Shown: positions 27,407 to 35,802 of the stretch, one piece after another
Numbering within the stretch: the first letter of the stretch is position 1
Layout: the number at the start of each line of letters is the position of its first letter
DNA from: Streptosporangium becharense
GTDB lineage: Bacteria > Actinomycetota > Actinomycetes > Streptosporangiales > Streptosporangiaceae
DNA length: 64,000 bases
Assembly: GCF_014204985.1 (NCBI RefSeq)
Contig: NZ_JACHMP010000001.1
Span: 3,038,001 to 3,102,000, forward strand
Direction: 5' to 3'
Position numbers and translations under genes: made by a program
The notes under the pieces: generated by a model
Databases searched by the model: none
Seen by the model: only the letters and a program-made list of their open reading frames with translations
Told to the model about the DNA's origin: nothing

Positions 27407-28312
27407 ATGACAATCCTCGCCACCGAGGGACTGACGAGACGCTTCCCCCGGGTGACGGCGCTCGACCAGCTCACCGTGACCGTCGGCGCCGGCGTGACCG
27501 GTCTGGTCGGCGCCAACGGCGCGGGCAAGTCCACGTTGATCAAAATTCTCCTCGGTCTGCTCGAACCCAGCGCCGGTGGGGCCCAGGTGCTCGGCATGGA
27601 CGTCACGTCCCGGGGCGCCGAGATCCGCAGGGTCGTGGGCTACATGCCCGAGCACGACTGCCTGCCCCCGGACCTGTCCGCCACCGAGTTCACCGTGCAC
27701 ATGGCCCGCATGTCCGGCCTGCCGCGCACCGCGGCCCGCGAGCGCGCCGCCGACGTGCTGCGCCACGTCGGCCTGTACGAGGAGCGCTACCGCCCCATGG
27801 GCGGCTACTCCACCGGCATGAAGCAGCGGGTGAAGCTGGCCCAGGCCCTGGTGCACGACCCGCGCCTGGTGATGCTGGACGAGCCCACCAACGGCCTCGA
27901 CCCGCAGGGCCGCGACGAGATGCTCGGGCTGATCCGTAGGATCGGCTCGGAGTTCGGCATCAGTGTGCTGGTCACCTCCCACCTGCTGGGCGAACTGGAG
28001 CGGGTCTGCGACCACGTGATCGTGATCGACGGGGGCAGGCTGCTGCGCTCCTCGGCGATCGGCGAGTTCACCCAGAACACCGAGACCGTGAGCGTCGAGG
28101 TCGAGGAGGGGCAGGACGCGCTGGCGGCCCGCCTGGCCGAGCTGGGGGAGAGCGTCACCCCGAACGGCCGGACGCTCCTCGTCCAGGTCCGCGCTCCGGA
28201 GACCTTCGACGCGGTCCGCGACGCCGTCTGTGAGCTCGACCTCCACCTCATCCGGATGGAGCAGCGCCGCCAGCGCATCGAGGACATCTTCAGGGAGCCG
28301 GCCAATGTCTGA
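27407..28312 (+). CDS. ABC transporter ATP-binding protein (first of two)
   Basis: A 301-residue nucleotide-binding subunit of the ABC-2 exporter type. Walker A is GANGAGKST, the signature is YSTGMKQRVKLAQALVHDP and Walker B is LVMLDEPTNGLDP, with the H-loop in VTSHLL. A C-terminal domain of about 70 residues follows, as in multidrug/antibiotic exporters. It overlaps the permease gene by 8 nt. First gene of a four-gene operon with two ATPases and two permeases. Confidence 0.95.
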   Translation: MTILATEGLTRRFPRVTALDQLTVTVGAGVTGLVGANGAGKSTLIKILLGLLEPSAGGAQVLGMDVTSRGAEIRRVVGYMPEHDCLPPDLSATEFTVHMARMSGLPRTAARERAADVLRHVGLYEERYRPMGGYSTGMKQRVKLAQALVHDPRLVMLDEPTNGLDPQGRDEMLGLIRRIGSEFGISVLVTSHLLGELERVCDHVIVIDGGRLLRSSAIGEFTQNTETVSVEVEEGQDALAARLAELGESVTPNGRTLLVQVRAPETFDAVRDAVCELDLHLIRMEQRRQRIEDIFREPANV

Positions 28313-29180
28313 ACCCACGGGTGTCATCCACGACATCGGATACCGCCACTACGACGGGGTGCGGCAGGGCCGCGGCCACGCCACCGCGGCGCTCGCCGTG
28401 CACAGCCTGCGCGGGGTCTTCGGGATCGGCCGCACGATCCGCGCGAAGATCATCCCGTTCATGCTGGTGGGCGTGATGATGCTGCCCACGGTCGTCTCCA
28501 TCGCGGTCATGGCGCTGGCCAAAGAGCACATCATGCGCTACACCGAGTACGCGGTCATCATGCAGCCCGTGCTCGCGATCTTCCTGGCCTCGCAGTCACC
28601 GTACATCGTGGCGCCGGACCTGCGCTTCCGGGTGCTCCCGCTCTACCTGTCCCGGCCGGTGACGCTGACCGACTACATCGGCGCGAAGCTCGCGGCGATG
28701 GCGACGGCGATGTTCCTGGTGCTGGCGACACCGCTCACCGTCATGTTCATCGGCGAACTCGTCGTGGACCTGCCCGCCGGCCCGCGCACCGCCGACTACG
28801 CCGCGGCCATGGCCGGCGCGCTCTGCTACGCGGTGCTGCTGTCCTGCGTCGGAATCGCCATCGCCTCCTTCACCCCGCGGCGCGGGCTGGGCGTGGCCTC
28901 GATCATCGCGTTCTACCTGCTCGTCACCTCCGTCTCGACCGTGCTGTTCGCGGCGCTGGAGTCCATGGGCGACGACGAGGCCGCCGCGTGGGCATGGATG
29001 ATCAATCCGTTCCTCCTCGTCGACGCCGCCGTGCAGGTGGGCGTCTTCGGGGCGAAGCCGGTGTCGAGCAACATCTACCCGCCGGGCGTGGGCCCGATCG
29101 CGGGCCTGATCATGATCCTGTTGATCGCCGGATTCGTGGCGGCCCTGTTCGCGCGCTACCGGAAGGCGGCCTCCCGATGA
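28305..29180 (+). CDS. ABC-2 type permease (first of two)
   Basis: A 291-residue membrane protein with about six hydrophobic segments. The start at MSEPTGVIHDIGYRHYDGVR overlaps the preceding ATPase by 8 nt. The N-terminal IHDIGYRHYDG is a motif of actinobacterial ABC-2 permeases. The APDLRFRVLPLYLSRPVTLTDY segment is typical of the cytoplasmic loop that contacts the ATPase. Substrate unknown. Confidence 0.92.
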   Translation: MSEPTGVIHDIGYRHYDGVRQGRGHATAALAVHSLRGVFGIGRTIRAKIIPFMLVGVMMLPTVVSIAVMALAKEHIMRYTEYAVIMQPVLAIFLASQSPYIVAPDLRFRVLPLYLSRPVTLTDYIGAKLAAMATAMFLVLATPLTVMFIGELVVDLPAGPRTADYAAAMAGALCYAVLLSCVGIAIASFTPRRGLGVASIIAFYLLVTSVSTVLFAALESMGDDEAAAWAWMINPFLLVDAAVQVGVFGAKPVSSNIYPPGVGPIAGLIMILLIAGFVAALFARYRKAASR

Positions 29181-30091
29181 ACATCGAGCTCGCTCAGGTC
29201 TCCCGCTGGTACGGCAACGTGGTCGCCGTCAACGACGTCACGATGACCATCCGCCCCGGTGTCACCGGGTTGCTCGGCCCGAACGGGGCCGGCAAGTCCA
29301 CGCTGCTGCACATGATGGCCGGCTTCCTGCCGCCCTCGGGCGGGACCGTCACCCTCGACGGCACCCCGATCTGGCGCAACCACCAGGTCTACCGATCGAT
29401 CGGCCTGGTCCCCGAGCGCGAGGCCGTCTACGGCTTCCTCACCGGCTGGCAGTTCGTGCTCTCCAGTGCCCGGCTGCACCGCCTGCCCAGCCCGGAGGAC
29501 GCCGCCCGCAAGGCCCTGGCCCTGGTGGAGATGGAGAGCGCCAAGGACCGCAGGATCGAGACGTACTCCAAGGGCATGCGCCAGCGCGTCAAGGTGGCCG
29601 CCGCCCTCGTGCACGACCCGCAGGTCCTCCTGCTCGACGAGCCGTTCAACGGCATGGACCCGCGTCAGCGCCTGCACCTGATGGACCTCGTCCGCGCCAT
29701 GGGCACCGCGGGCAAGACCATCCTGTTCAGCTCGCACATCCTGGAGGAGGTGGAGCGGGTCGCCCAGCACATCGAGGTCCTGGTCGCCGGCCGGCACGCC
29801 GCCTCCGGCGACTTCCGGGAGATCCGCCGCCGGATGAGCGACCGGCCCCACCTGTTCCGGGTCCGTTCCAGCGACGACCGCCGCCTGGCCGCCGCGCTGA
29901 TCGCCGACGCCTCGTCGGGCTCGGTCTCGCTGACCGCGAACGGCCTGGAGGTGCAGGCCGTCGACTTCCGGCGCTTCACCTGGCTGCTGCCCCGGGTCGC
30001 CAAGGACGCCGACGTGCGGGTCTGGCAGGTCTCCCCGGCCGACGAAGACCTGGAGAGCGTCTTCTCCTACCTGATCAACAGGAGCAGCTGA
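29177..30091 (+). CDS. ABC transporter ATP-binding protein (second)
   Basis: A 304-residue ATPase with Walker A GPNGAGKST, signature YSKGMRQRVKVAAALVHDP, Walker B VLLLDEPFNGMDP and H-loop SSHILEE. Its ATG overlaps the permease stop (ATGA). It is only moderately similar to the first ATPase (for example PEREAVYGFLTG where the first has PEHDCLPPDLSA), so the operon encodes a heteromeric exporter or two cooperating ones. Confidence 0.95.
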   Translation: MNIELAQVSRWYGNVVAVNDVTMTIRPGVTGLLGPNGAGKSTLLHMMAGFLPPSGGTVTLDGTPIWRNHQVYRSIGLVPEREAVYGFLTGWQFVLSSARLHRLPSPEDAARKALALVEMESAKDRRIETYSKGMRQRVKVAAALVHDPQVLLLDEPFNGMDPRQRLHLMDLVRAMGTAGKTILFSSHILEEVERVAQHIEVLVAGRHAASGDFREIRRRMSDRPHLFRVRSSDDRRLAAALIADASSGSVSLTANGLEVQAVDFRRFTWLLPRVAKDADVRVWQVSPADEDLESVFSYLINRSS

Positions 30092-30093
30092 AC

Positions 30094-30810
30094 ATGAACG
30101 GTGTCATCGCCGGAATCTCCTACCGGGCACTCCTGGGTCGCCGCCGGATCTGGCTGCTCGCGCTGCTGCCCGTGGCGCTGGTCGCCATAGCCGGGCTGCT
30201 CCGGTACCTCGCCGGTTTCGACGAGGAGATCGCGATCACGTTGATGGAGAACTTCGCCATCGCCACCATGCTGCCGCTGCTCGGCCTGATCGCGGGGACG
30301 GGTGTGATCGCCCCGGAGATCGACGACGGCACGATCGTCCACCTGCTGGCCAAGCCGATCTCCCGGCCGGTGATCGCCCAGACCAAGTTCGCGGTGGCCG
30401 CCTCGATGCTCGCACTGTTCGCCGCGGTGCCGACCCTCGTCGCCGCCTACCTGCTGGTGGGCTTCGAGTCCGGCATCGCCCTCGGGTTCGCGGTCGGCGC
30501 GCTGGCGGGCGGGATCGCGTACGCGGCGGTGTTCATGCTGCTGGGCGTGCTGAGCCGACACGCGGTCACGATCGGCGTCGCGTACGCGCTCATCTGGGAG
30601 ACCGCGATCGGCACCTTCGTCCCCGGTGCCCGGCAGTACTCCATCCAGCACTGGGCCAGGTCCGTCGCCGACGAGGTCTCCTCTTCCGCTTTCCAGTCCT
30701 CCGAGGTCGCCCTGAGCTTCGCCGCCCCCGCCCTGATCGTCGTCACCGTCGGCGCGGTCGTCTGGGCGGGGCAGCGGCTGCGGAGCTTCTCCCTGACCGG
30801 CGACGAGTGA
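30094..30810 (+). CDS. ABC-2 type permease (second)
   Basis: A 238-residue permease with about six membrane segments. The motif IDDGTIVHLLAKPISRPVIA corresponds to the coupling loop of the first permease. It starts 2 nt after the second ATPase stop. A strong hairpin ends the operon 18 nt downstream. Confidence 0.92.
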   Translation: MNGVIAGISYRALLGRRRIWLLALLPVALVAIAGLLRYLAGFDEEIAITLMENFAIATMLPLLGLIAGTGVIAPEIDDGTIVHLLAKPISRPVIAQTKFAVAASMLALFAAVPTLVAAYLLVGFESGIALGFAVGALAGGIAYAAVFMLLGVLSRHAVTIGVAYALIWETAIGTFVPGARQYSIQHWARSVADEVSSSAFQSSEVALSFAAPALIVVTVGAVVWAGQRLRSFSLTGDE

Positions 30811-30828
30811 GCGGATCAGCCGGAAACC

Positions 30829-30869
30829 GGAGAGGGGCGGCCCGGCCTGTGGCCGGGCCGCCCCTCTCC
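30829..30869. terminator. Bidirectional terminator between the ABC operon and glmM
   Basis: A perfect 18-bp GC-rich stem (30829-30846 with 30852-30869) and a 5-nt loop lie between convergent genes. Short direct repeats of CTGTTCCTCGGACC at 30871 and 30889 follow, just before the glmM stop. Confidence 0.88.
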
Positions 30870-30913
30870 ACTGTTCCTCGGACCACCGCTGTTCCTCGGA
30901 CCTCCGGTGTTCC

Positions 30914-32269
30914 TCAAACGCAGGCCGTGCGGACCACCTCGGCCAGGTGACCCGCCAGGCGCTCGGCCTGCTCGGCGGAGGACGCCTCCACCATGACGCG
31001 GATCATCGGCTCGGTGCCGCTCGGCCGGATCAGCACCCGGCCGGTGTCGCCCAGCTCCGACTCCGCCTCGGCGACCGCCGAGGCCAGCTCCGGCACCGAA
31101 GCCTTGGCCCGGTCGACGCCCTTGACGTTGACCAGGACCTGCGGCAGGCGGGTCATCACCGAGGCCAGCTCCGCCAGCGGCCTGCCCGCGCGCGCCATGA
31201 CCGCCAGCAGGTGGAGCGAGGTCAGCACCCCGTCACCGGTGGTCGCGTGGTCGAGCATGATGACGTGGCCGGACTGCTCGCCGCCGAAGTTGTAGCCCCC
31301 GGCCCGCATGGCCTCCAGGACGTAGCGGTCGCCGACGGCGGTCTCGACGACGTCGATGCCGGCGCTCTTCAGCGCGATCTTGAAGCCCAGGTTGGACATC
31401 ACCGTGGCCACCACGGTGTCGCCGGCGAGCTTGCCCTCGGCGTGCATGGCCATGGCGAGCACCGCCATGATCTGGTCGCCGTCGACGACCTCGCCGGTGT
31501 GCGAGACCGCCAGGCAGCGGTCGGCGTCGCCGTCGTAGGCGATGCCGACGTCCGCGCCGCGGGAGACGACGATCTGCCGGAGCTTGTCCAGGTGGGTGGA
31601 GCCGACCCCGGCGTTGATGTTGAGGCCGTCGGGACGCGCTCCGACCGTCTCGACCGTGGCCCCGGCCCGTTGCAGCACCTCGGGGGCCACCGCGTGGGCG
31701 GCGCCGTGAGCGCAGTCGACGACCACGTTCAGCCCGTCCAGGCGGCCGGTCACGGTCGACAGCAGATGGGACACGTAGCGGTCGGCGTCACCGTACGCTT
31801 CGCGTACGCGACCGACCGAGGCGCCGACAGGACGCTCCCACTTCTCGCCGAGCCGCTGCTCGATCTCGTTCTCCACCGCGTCGGGCAGCTTGTAGCCGCC
31901 ACGGGTGAGGAACTTGATCCCGTTGTCCGGGGCGGGGTTGTGGGAGGCGGAGATCATCACGCCCATGTCGGCTCTGAGAGCCGTGGTGAGGTACGCGACC
32001 GCCGGGGTGGGCAGCACGCCGAGCCGGAGGACGTCCACGCCAGACGACGCAAGGCCGGCGACCACTGCGGCCTCCAGGAATTCTCCCGAAGCCCGCGGGT
32101 CCCGGCCCACGACGGCGACCGGGCGGCTCTGCCGCCCGGCACCGGCGTTGAACGCCCCGGCATCGCCGAGGACATGAGCCGCCGCCACGGACAGATCCAT
32201 GGCGAGCTCGGCCGTGAGGTCGCGGCCCGCGACCCCACGTACCCCGTCGGTGCCGAAAAGGCGCCCCAA
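30914..32269 (-). CDS. glmM: Phosphoglucosamine mutase
   Basis: A 451-residue enzyme converting glucosamine-6-phosphate to glucosamine-1-phosphate. The start is assigned to TTG: the family begins [12 protein letters not shown], and the only initiation-type codon there is TTG, one base after the rpsI stop. The phosphoserine motif ISASHNP, the metal loop YDGDADRC and the C-terminal RPSGTEP are present. The Shine-Dalgarno sequence is weak, so translation probably depends on coupling to rpsI. It works between GlmS and GlmU. Confidence 0.95.
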   Translation of the reverse strand: MGRLFGTDGVRGVAGRDLTAELAMDLSVAAAHVLGDAGAFNAGAGRQSRPVAVVGRDPRASGEFLEAAVVAGLASSGVDVLRLGVLPTPAVAYLTTALRADMGVMISASHNPAPDNGIKFLTRGGYKLPDAVENEIEQRLGEKWERPVGASVGRVREAYGDADRYVSHLLSTVTGRLDGLNVVVDCAHGAAHAVAPEVLQRAGATVETVGARPDGLNINAGVGSTHLDKLRQIVVSRGADVGIAYDGDADRCLAVSHTGEVVDGDQIMAVLAMAMHAEGKLAGDTVVATVMSNLGFKIALKSAGIDVVETAVGDRYVLEAMRAGGYNFGGEQSGHVIMLDHATTGDGVLTSLHLLAVMARAGRPLAELASVMTRLPQVLVNVKGVDRAKASVPELASAVAEAESELGDTGRVLIRPSGTEPMIRVMVEASSAEQAERLAGHLAEVVRTACV

Positions 32270-32270
32270 C

Positions 32271-32792
32271 TTAACGCTTGCTGTACTGCGGAGCCTTACG
32301 GGCCTTCTTGAGACCGTACTTCTTGCGCTCGGTGGCGCGGGCGTCACGGGTCAGGAAGCCGGCCTTCTTGAGCGGCGGGCGGTTGCCCTCGACGTCCAGG
32401 ATGGCCAGCGCACGGGCGAGGCCCATGCGCAGCGCACCGGCCTGGCCGGTGACGCCGCCGCCGCTGATGCGGGCGATGACGTCGAACTGGTCCTCGGCGC
32501 CGAGCGTCACGAAGGGCTCGTTGACGATCTGCTGGTGGACCTTGTTCGGGAAGTAGACGTCCAGCGGACGGCCGTTGATCGTCCAGCGGCCGGTGCCCGG
32601 CACGATGCGGACGCGGGCGACGGCCTCCTTGCGGCGGCCGGTGCCGTACGAGTTGCCGGTCGCGACGGGCTTACGGACGGCGGCGTCGCCGCTGACAGTG
32701 GACTCGGAGGTGTACTCGGAGGGGAACTCCTCCGAGGAGTACGCATCCTGGTCGCCCTCGAAGGGCGTCTCGACACCGGTGGGCTCAGCCAC
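32271..32792 (-). CDS. rpsI: 30S ribosomal protein S9
   Basis: A 173-residue S9. The conserved domain starts at about residue 48 ([15 protein letters not shown]) and ends in the invariant tail KAPQYSKR, which reaches P-site tRNA. The first 45 residues are an acidic, serine-rich extension usual in actinomycetes. It lies 69 nt downstream of rplM in the rplM-rpsI-glmM transcript. Confidence 0.98.
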   Translation of the reverse strand: MAEPTGVETPFEGDQDAYSSEEFPSEYTSESTVSGDAAVRKPVATGNSYGTGRRKEAVARVRIVPGTGRWTINGRPLDVYFPNKVHQQIVNEPFVTLGAEDQFDVIARISGGGVTGQAGALRMGLARALAILDVEGNRPPLKKAGFLTRDARATERKKYGLKKARKAPQYSKR

Positions 32793-32861
32793 GGTTCTCC
32801 TCTAACTTTCCTACTCGGCGTCGGCCGTCGGCCAACGCTGCTGGCGACAAGCAGCTATCGA

Positions 32862-33305
32862 CTACTGGGCGATCTGGGTGAGCTCGAAGGGCACCGGCTT
32901 CTGCGCCTGGTGCGGGTGCTCCGAGCCGGAGTAGACCTTGAGCTTCTTGATCATCTTCCGGCCGAGGGCGTTCTTGGGCAGCATGCCCTTCACGGCCTTC
33001 TCGACGGCGCGATCGGGACGCTTGTCCATGAGCTCACCGTAGGTCATGGCGCGCAGACCGCCCGGGTAGCCCGAGTGACGGTACGCCTTCTTCTGCTCAA
33101 GCTTCTTGCCGGTCAGCGCGACCTTGTCGGCGTTGATGATGATGACGAAGTCACCCGTGTCGACGTGGTTGGCGAAAATCGGCTTGTGCTTACCGCGGAG
33201 CAGGTTCGCGACGTGGCTGGCCAGCCGGCCAAGCACGATGTCGGTGGCGTCGATGATGTACCACTGACGCTCGACTTCAGCAGGCTTGGGTGTGTACGTG
33301 CGCAC
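32862..33305 (-). CDS. rplM: 50S ribosomal protein L13
   Basis: A 147-residue L13, starting at GTG ([20 protein letters not shown]); the frame runs further up without similarity. The signature [17 protein letters not shown] is present. It leads rplM-rpsI-glmM from a near-consensus promoter with a leader of about 170 nt. Confidence 0.98.
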   Translation of the reverse strand: MRTYTPKPAEVERQWYIIDATDIVLGRLASHVANLLRGKHKPIFANHVDTGDFVIIINADKVALTGKKLEQKKAYRHSGYPGGLRAMTYGELMDKRPDRAVEKAVKGMLPKNALGRKMIKKLKVYSGSEHPHQAQKPVPFELTQIAQ

Positions 33306-33439
33306 GGTCGTATGCCTTCTTTGCTCGCGTCTTCGGGGCTGTCGGAGCTGACAGCAACATGGTCGGTAGGTGCGGGCACACGACAGCCCGGACCTTCCGT
33401 CTCCCAAGCTGCAAGGAGATGACGCCGGACGCGCCGCGC

Positions 33440-33462
33440 ATTGGTCTACAGAGAAGACCAAT
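33440..33462 (-). promoter_or_regulatory. Hairpin at the start of the rplM leader
   Basis: A perfect 8-bp stem, ATTGGTCT with AGACCAAT, around a 7-nt loop. It would be within the first 35 nt of the rplM transcript, which suits an RNA-based control or stability element. Confidence 0.5.
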
Positions 33463-33481
33463 TCGCACACAACGAACTAGC

Positions 33482-33511
33482 AGGATACCGGCATCGGAGA
33501 GCATGGGTCAA
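33482..33511 (-). promoter_or_regulatory. rplM-rpsI-glmM promoter
   Basis: Minus-strand TTGACC (33506-33511) and TATCCT (33482-33487) are separated by 18 nt. Predicted start near 33474 gives a leader of about 170 nt. Confidence 0.75.
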
Positions 33512-33684
33512 AACGACACGGCTCCCGACCGGTTCCCCGGGAAGTCTACCCGCGGTGGGCCGGTGACGGGGAATCGGAGGCGCGGAAGACGCGGAAGCGA
33601 CACCGTGACTACACGGGGCGGTTCCACTACGTTCTCCGCATTCTCTTCTTCCCCACTGCAAACATCTCTATCTTTGATAGCGGT

Positions 33685-34452
33685 ATGTGGCAGTCTCTTC
33701 ACCCCCGGCATCCTCAGCGGGCGCGCCTGCGCCGCATGGGGCTGTTCGCGTGCCTGGCCGGCGTGCTGCTGGTCGGCTTCATCATCGGCCGGGGCACCCG
33801 GGGCGAGGAGCCGACCGAGCAGATCTACCTGAACAACGCCGGGCCGGCCAGGCCCACCCCCACCGGGGACGAGGCGACCGCCGGACGCGAGCCCCTCGCC
33901 AGGGCCGTCCGGCCCGGCGGCGGAACGGCCACCGCCGAGGGGACACCGCAGCGGCGGCCCCCGGCCTCGTCCCCCACCCCGAAGCCCTCCGCCACCGGCG
34001 GCCGATGGGACGACGAGGGCCCCTCCCGCTACATCGTCAACGGCGACGACGACGGCGGGGCCGCCTTCGCCCTCGGCGCGATGGAGAGCGAAGTCGTCCG
34101 GCTCGTCAACGTCGAACGCAGGAAGGCCGGCTGCGCGCCGCTGCGGGTCGACAGGCGCCTGACCCGGTCGGCCAGGGCACACTCCTCCGAGATGGCCGAC
34201 ACCGGCGAGTTCTCCCACACCTCCCCCGGTGGCGGCTCCCCCTGGGAGCGGATGGAGGCCGCCGGTTACGGCAACGGTGGCGCCGAGAACATCGGCCGCG
34301 GCTACACCTCGGCCGAGCAGGCGGTACGGAACTGGATGGAGACCACCGGCCACCGGCGCAACATCCTCAACTGCGAGCTCAAGGCCACCGGCGTCGGGGT
34401 CGTCCAGGGCCCCGACGGCCCCTGGTGGACCCAGGACTTCGGATACAGCTGA
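33685..34452 (+). CDS. Membrane-anchored CAP/SCP-domain extracellular protein
   Basis: A 255-residue protein with an N-terminal membrane anchor (about 18-36), a Pro/Thr-rich linker (55-105) and a CAP domain (about 130-255). Diagnostic residues are His166 in ARAHSSEM, His178 in FSHTSPGG, Glu201-Asn202 in GAENIG, and TGHRRNILNC. Cys150 and Cys230 may form a disulfide. Bacterial CAP proteins are secreted with largely unknown function. It is followed 35 nt later by a proline-rich membrane protein and may belong with it functionally. Confidence 0.9.
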   Translation: MWQSLHPRHPQRARLRRMGLFACLAGVLLVGFIIGRGTRGEEPTEQIYLNNAGPARPTPTGDEATAGREPLARAVRPGGGTATAEGTPQRRPPASSPTPKPSATGGRWDDEGPSRYIVNGDDDGGAAFALGAMESEVVRLVNVERRKAGCAPLRVDRRLTRSARAHSSEMADTGEFSHTSPGGGSPWERMEAAGYGNGGAENIGRGYTSAEQAVRNWMETTGHRRNILNCELKATGVGVVQGPDGPWWTQDFGYS

Positions 34453-34475
34453 GTCGACAGGGCCCGAGACGGGGT

Positions 34476-34481
34476 TACTCT
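34476..34481 (+). promoter_or_regulatory. Possible leaderless -10 (TACTCT) of the first proline-rich gene
   Basis: TACTCT ends 6 nt before the ATG at 34488, in the 35-nt gap after the CAP gene. No ribosome-binding site is visible. Confidence 0.35.
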
Positions 34482-34487
34482 CGGCGC

Positions 34488-35687
34488 ATGGGTTTTCCCG
34501 GGGAGCCTCCGCGCCGCCAGCCTTACGACCGGCCTGCCACGCCACCACCCGGGCAGGACCAGCACTGGTTCGAGCCCGCGCCGCACGACCGCGCCGCCGA
34601 GCCCCCGCCGCACGGCCGGCCCCACCCGCAGGAACCCTGGTCACAGGCTCCGTATCCGCAGGCATCGCACCCGCAGGAGCCGTATCCGCAGGAGCCGTAT
34701 CCGCGGTCGCCGTACTCGCAGGAGCCCCGAGCGCGGGCCCCCCGCCCTCAGCCCCCCTACGAGCAGGGGCCGCGTTCGCAGGTCCCCTATGAGCAGGAGC
34801 CTCGCACCCAGGGCGTCCACCCGGAAGAGCCCCACCCCCGCCAGCCGTACGCCCCGGACCCCCGCCTTCGGGAGCGCTCCGGACAAGAGCCCTCCGGCGG
34901 CTCCGGCAAGAAGGTCCCCCGCCCCGAAGAGCCCAAGCCGGCGATGTGGAGCCCCTACGACGAGGGCCCCCGGTCCCGCCGTCCCATCTACATCGCGGTC
35001 GGCGCGCTCGCCGTGCTGATCGCCGGAGGCGTGGGCCTGTCCGTCCTGGCCGACTCCGACCCCCCGCCGAAGGCGGCCGCGAGTCCCGCGCCGAGGAACC
35101 CGGCCGTGGTTCCTCCCAGCACCGCCGGCGGCAAGTTCGGCTTCGCCTCCTCCAGGACCACCGATCCGTACCCGCTCACGCTGGACGAGCTGTTCAAGCG
35201 CAGGAAGGTGACCTTCGGCGGGCAGAGCTACCTGATGACCACCCGCCGGACCGACAAGAAGTGCGGCAACGCGGTGGTCGGCGCCAAGCTCCAGAAGGCC
35301 CTTACCGCGGCCCGGTGCACCCAGTTCCTGCGGGCCAGCTTCCGCGACGCCTCCGGGAAGGTCATCGGCACGGTGGGGGTGGCCAACCTCAAGACCGGGG
35401 CGGGTGCGGTGAAGGTGGCCAAGGCCAGCACGGGCAAGGAGCGGGAAGAGTACATCAAGCCGCTGCCCGGTAAGGACAAAGTCACCAAATTTCTCGGCAC
35501 CGGCGAGGCGTTCGTCGGCCAGTGGGGATACGGGCACTACACCGTGATGGTCTGGTTCCAGTACAAGGACGGGCACGCCCCGAAGAAGACCGAGGTCAAG
35601 AAGCTGAACCAGGCGGCCTTCGGCGTGGTCGACGCGACCGTCACCCCCGCGTTGCAGTCGCGCGCGCTGACCGGGAAGCGTCCCTGA
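34488..35687 (+). CDS. Proline-rich single-pass membrane protein with two-cysteine outer domain (paralogue A)
   Basis: A 399-residue protein without a recognised domain name. Residues 1-160 are a proline/glutamine/glutamate-rich cytoplasmic arm with tandem PYPQEP-type pentads (about 55-80). One membrane segment follows (167-187) and then an extracytoplasmic part. Its domain (about 228-390) has Cys259 and Cys277, LRASFRD and a TVGVANLKT strand. The same pattern appears in the next gene (two cysteines 17-18 apart, then LRA-D and a GVA.L-T strand), so the two are diverged paralogues. Start without a ribosome-binding site. Function unknown; architecture suggests a sensor or wall-spanning scaffold. 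Confidence 0.85.
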   Translation: MGFPGEPPRRQPYDRPATPPPGQDQHWFEPAPHDRAAEPPPHGRPHPQEPWSQAPYPQASHPQEPYPQEPYPRSPYSQEPRARAPRPQPPYEQGPRSQVPYEQEPRTQGVHPEEPHPRQPYAPDPRLRERSGQEPSGGSGKKVPRPEEPKPAMWSPYDEGPRSRRPIYIAVGALAVLIAGGVGLSVLADSDPPPKAAASPAPRNPAVVPPSTAGGKFGFASSRTTDPYPLTLDELFKRRKVTFGGQSYLMTTRRTDKKCGNAVVGAKLQKALTAARCTQFLRASFRDASGKVIGTVGVANLKTGAGAVKVAKASTGKEREEYIKPLPGKDKVTKFLGTGEAFVGQWGYGHYTVMVWFQYKDGHAPKKTEVKKLNQAAFGVVDATVTPALQSRALTGKRP

Positions 35688-35789
35688 CCCGCTCGGGAGC
35701 GCTCCCCAGCAAGGTCACAAAATACGCTTTCAGCCGGAAACCCGGCGGGCGATACGACCCATATCCGCATGGTGATCTTTAGGTGTCGC

Positions 35790-35795
35790 TAGGCT
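35790..35795 (+). promoter_or_regulatory. Probable leaderless -10 (TAGGCT) of the large proline-rich gene
   Basis: TAGGCT ends 7 nt before the ATG at 35803; the same hexamer and spacing occur at coaA and tsaB. Confidence 0.5.
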
Positions 35796-35802
35796 GCGGC
35801 AT

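Larger units (their letters stand above)
33306..33684. other. Divergent intergenic region rplM / CAP gene
   Basis: A 379-nt gap holding the rplM promoter and leader hairpin. Toward the CAP gene there is only a possible -10 TATCTT at 33669-33674, 10 nt before the ATG. No further gene was found. Confidence 0.55.

Noticed and set aside
33508-34665. Minus-strand frame opposite the CAP gene
   Set aside because: Shadow: the plus frame has a membrane anchor and complete CAP motifs.
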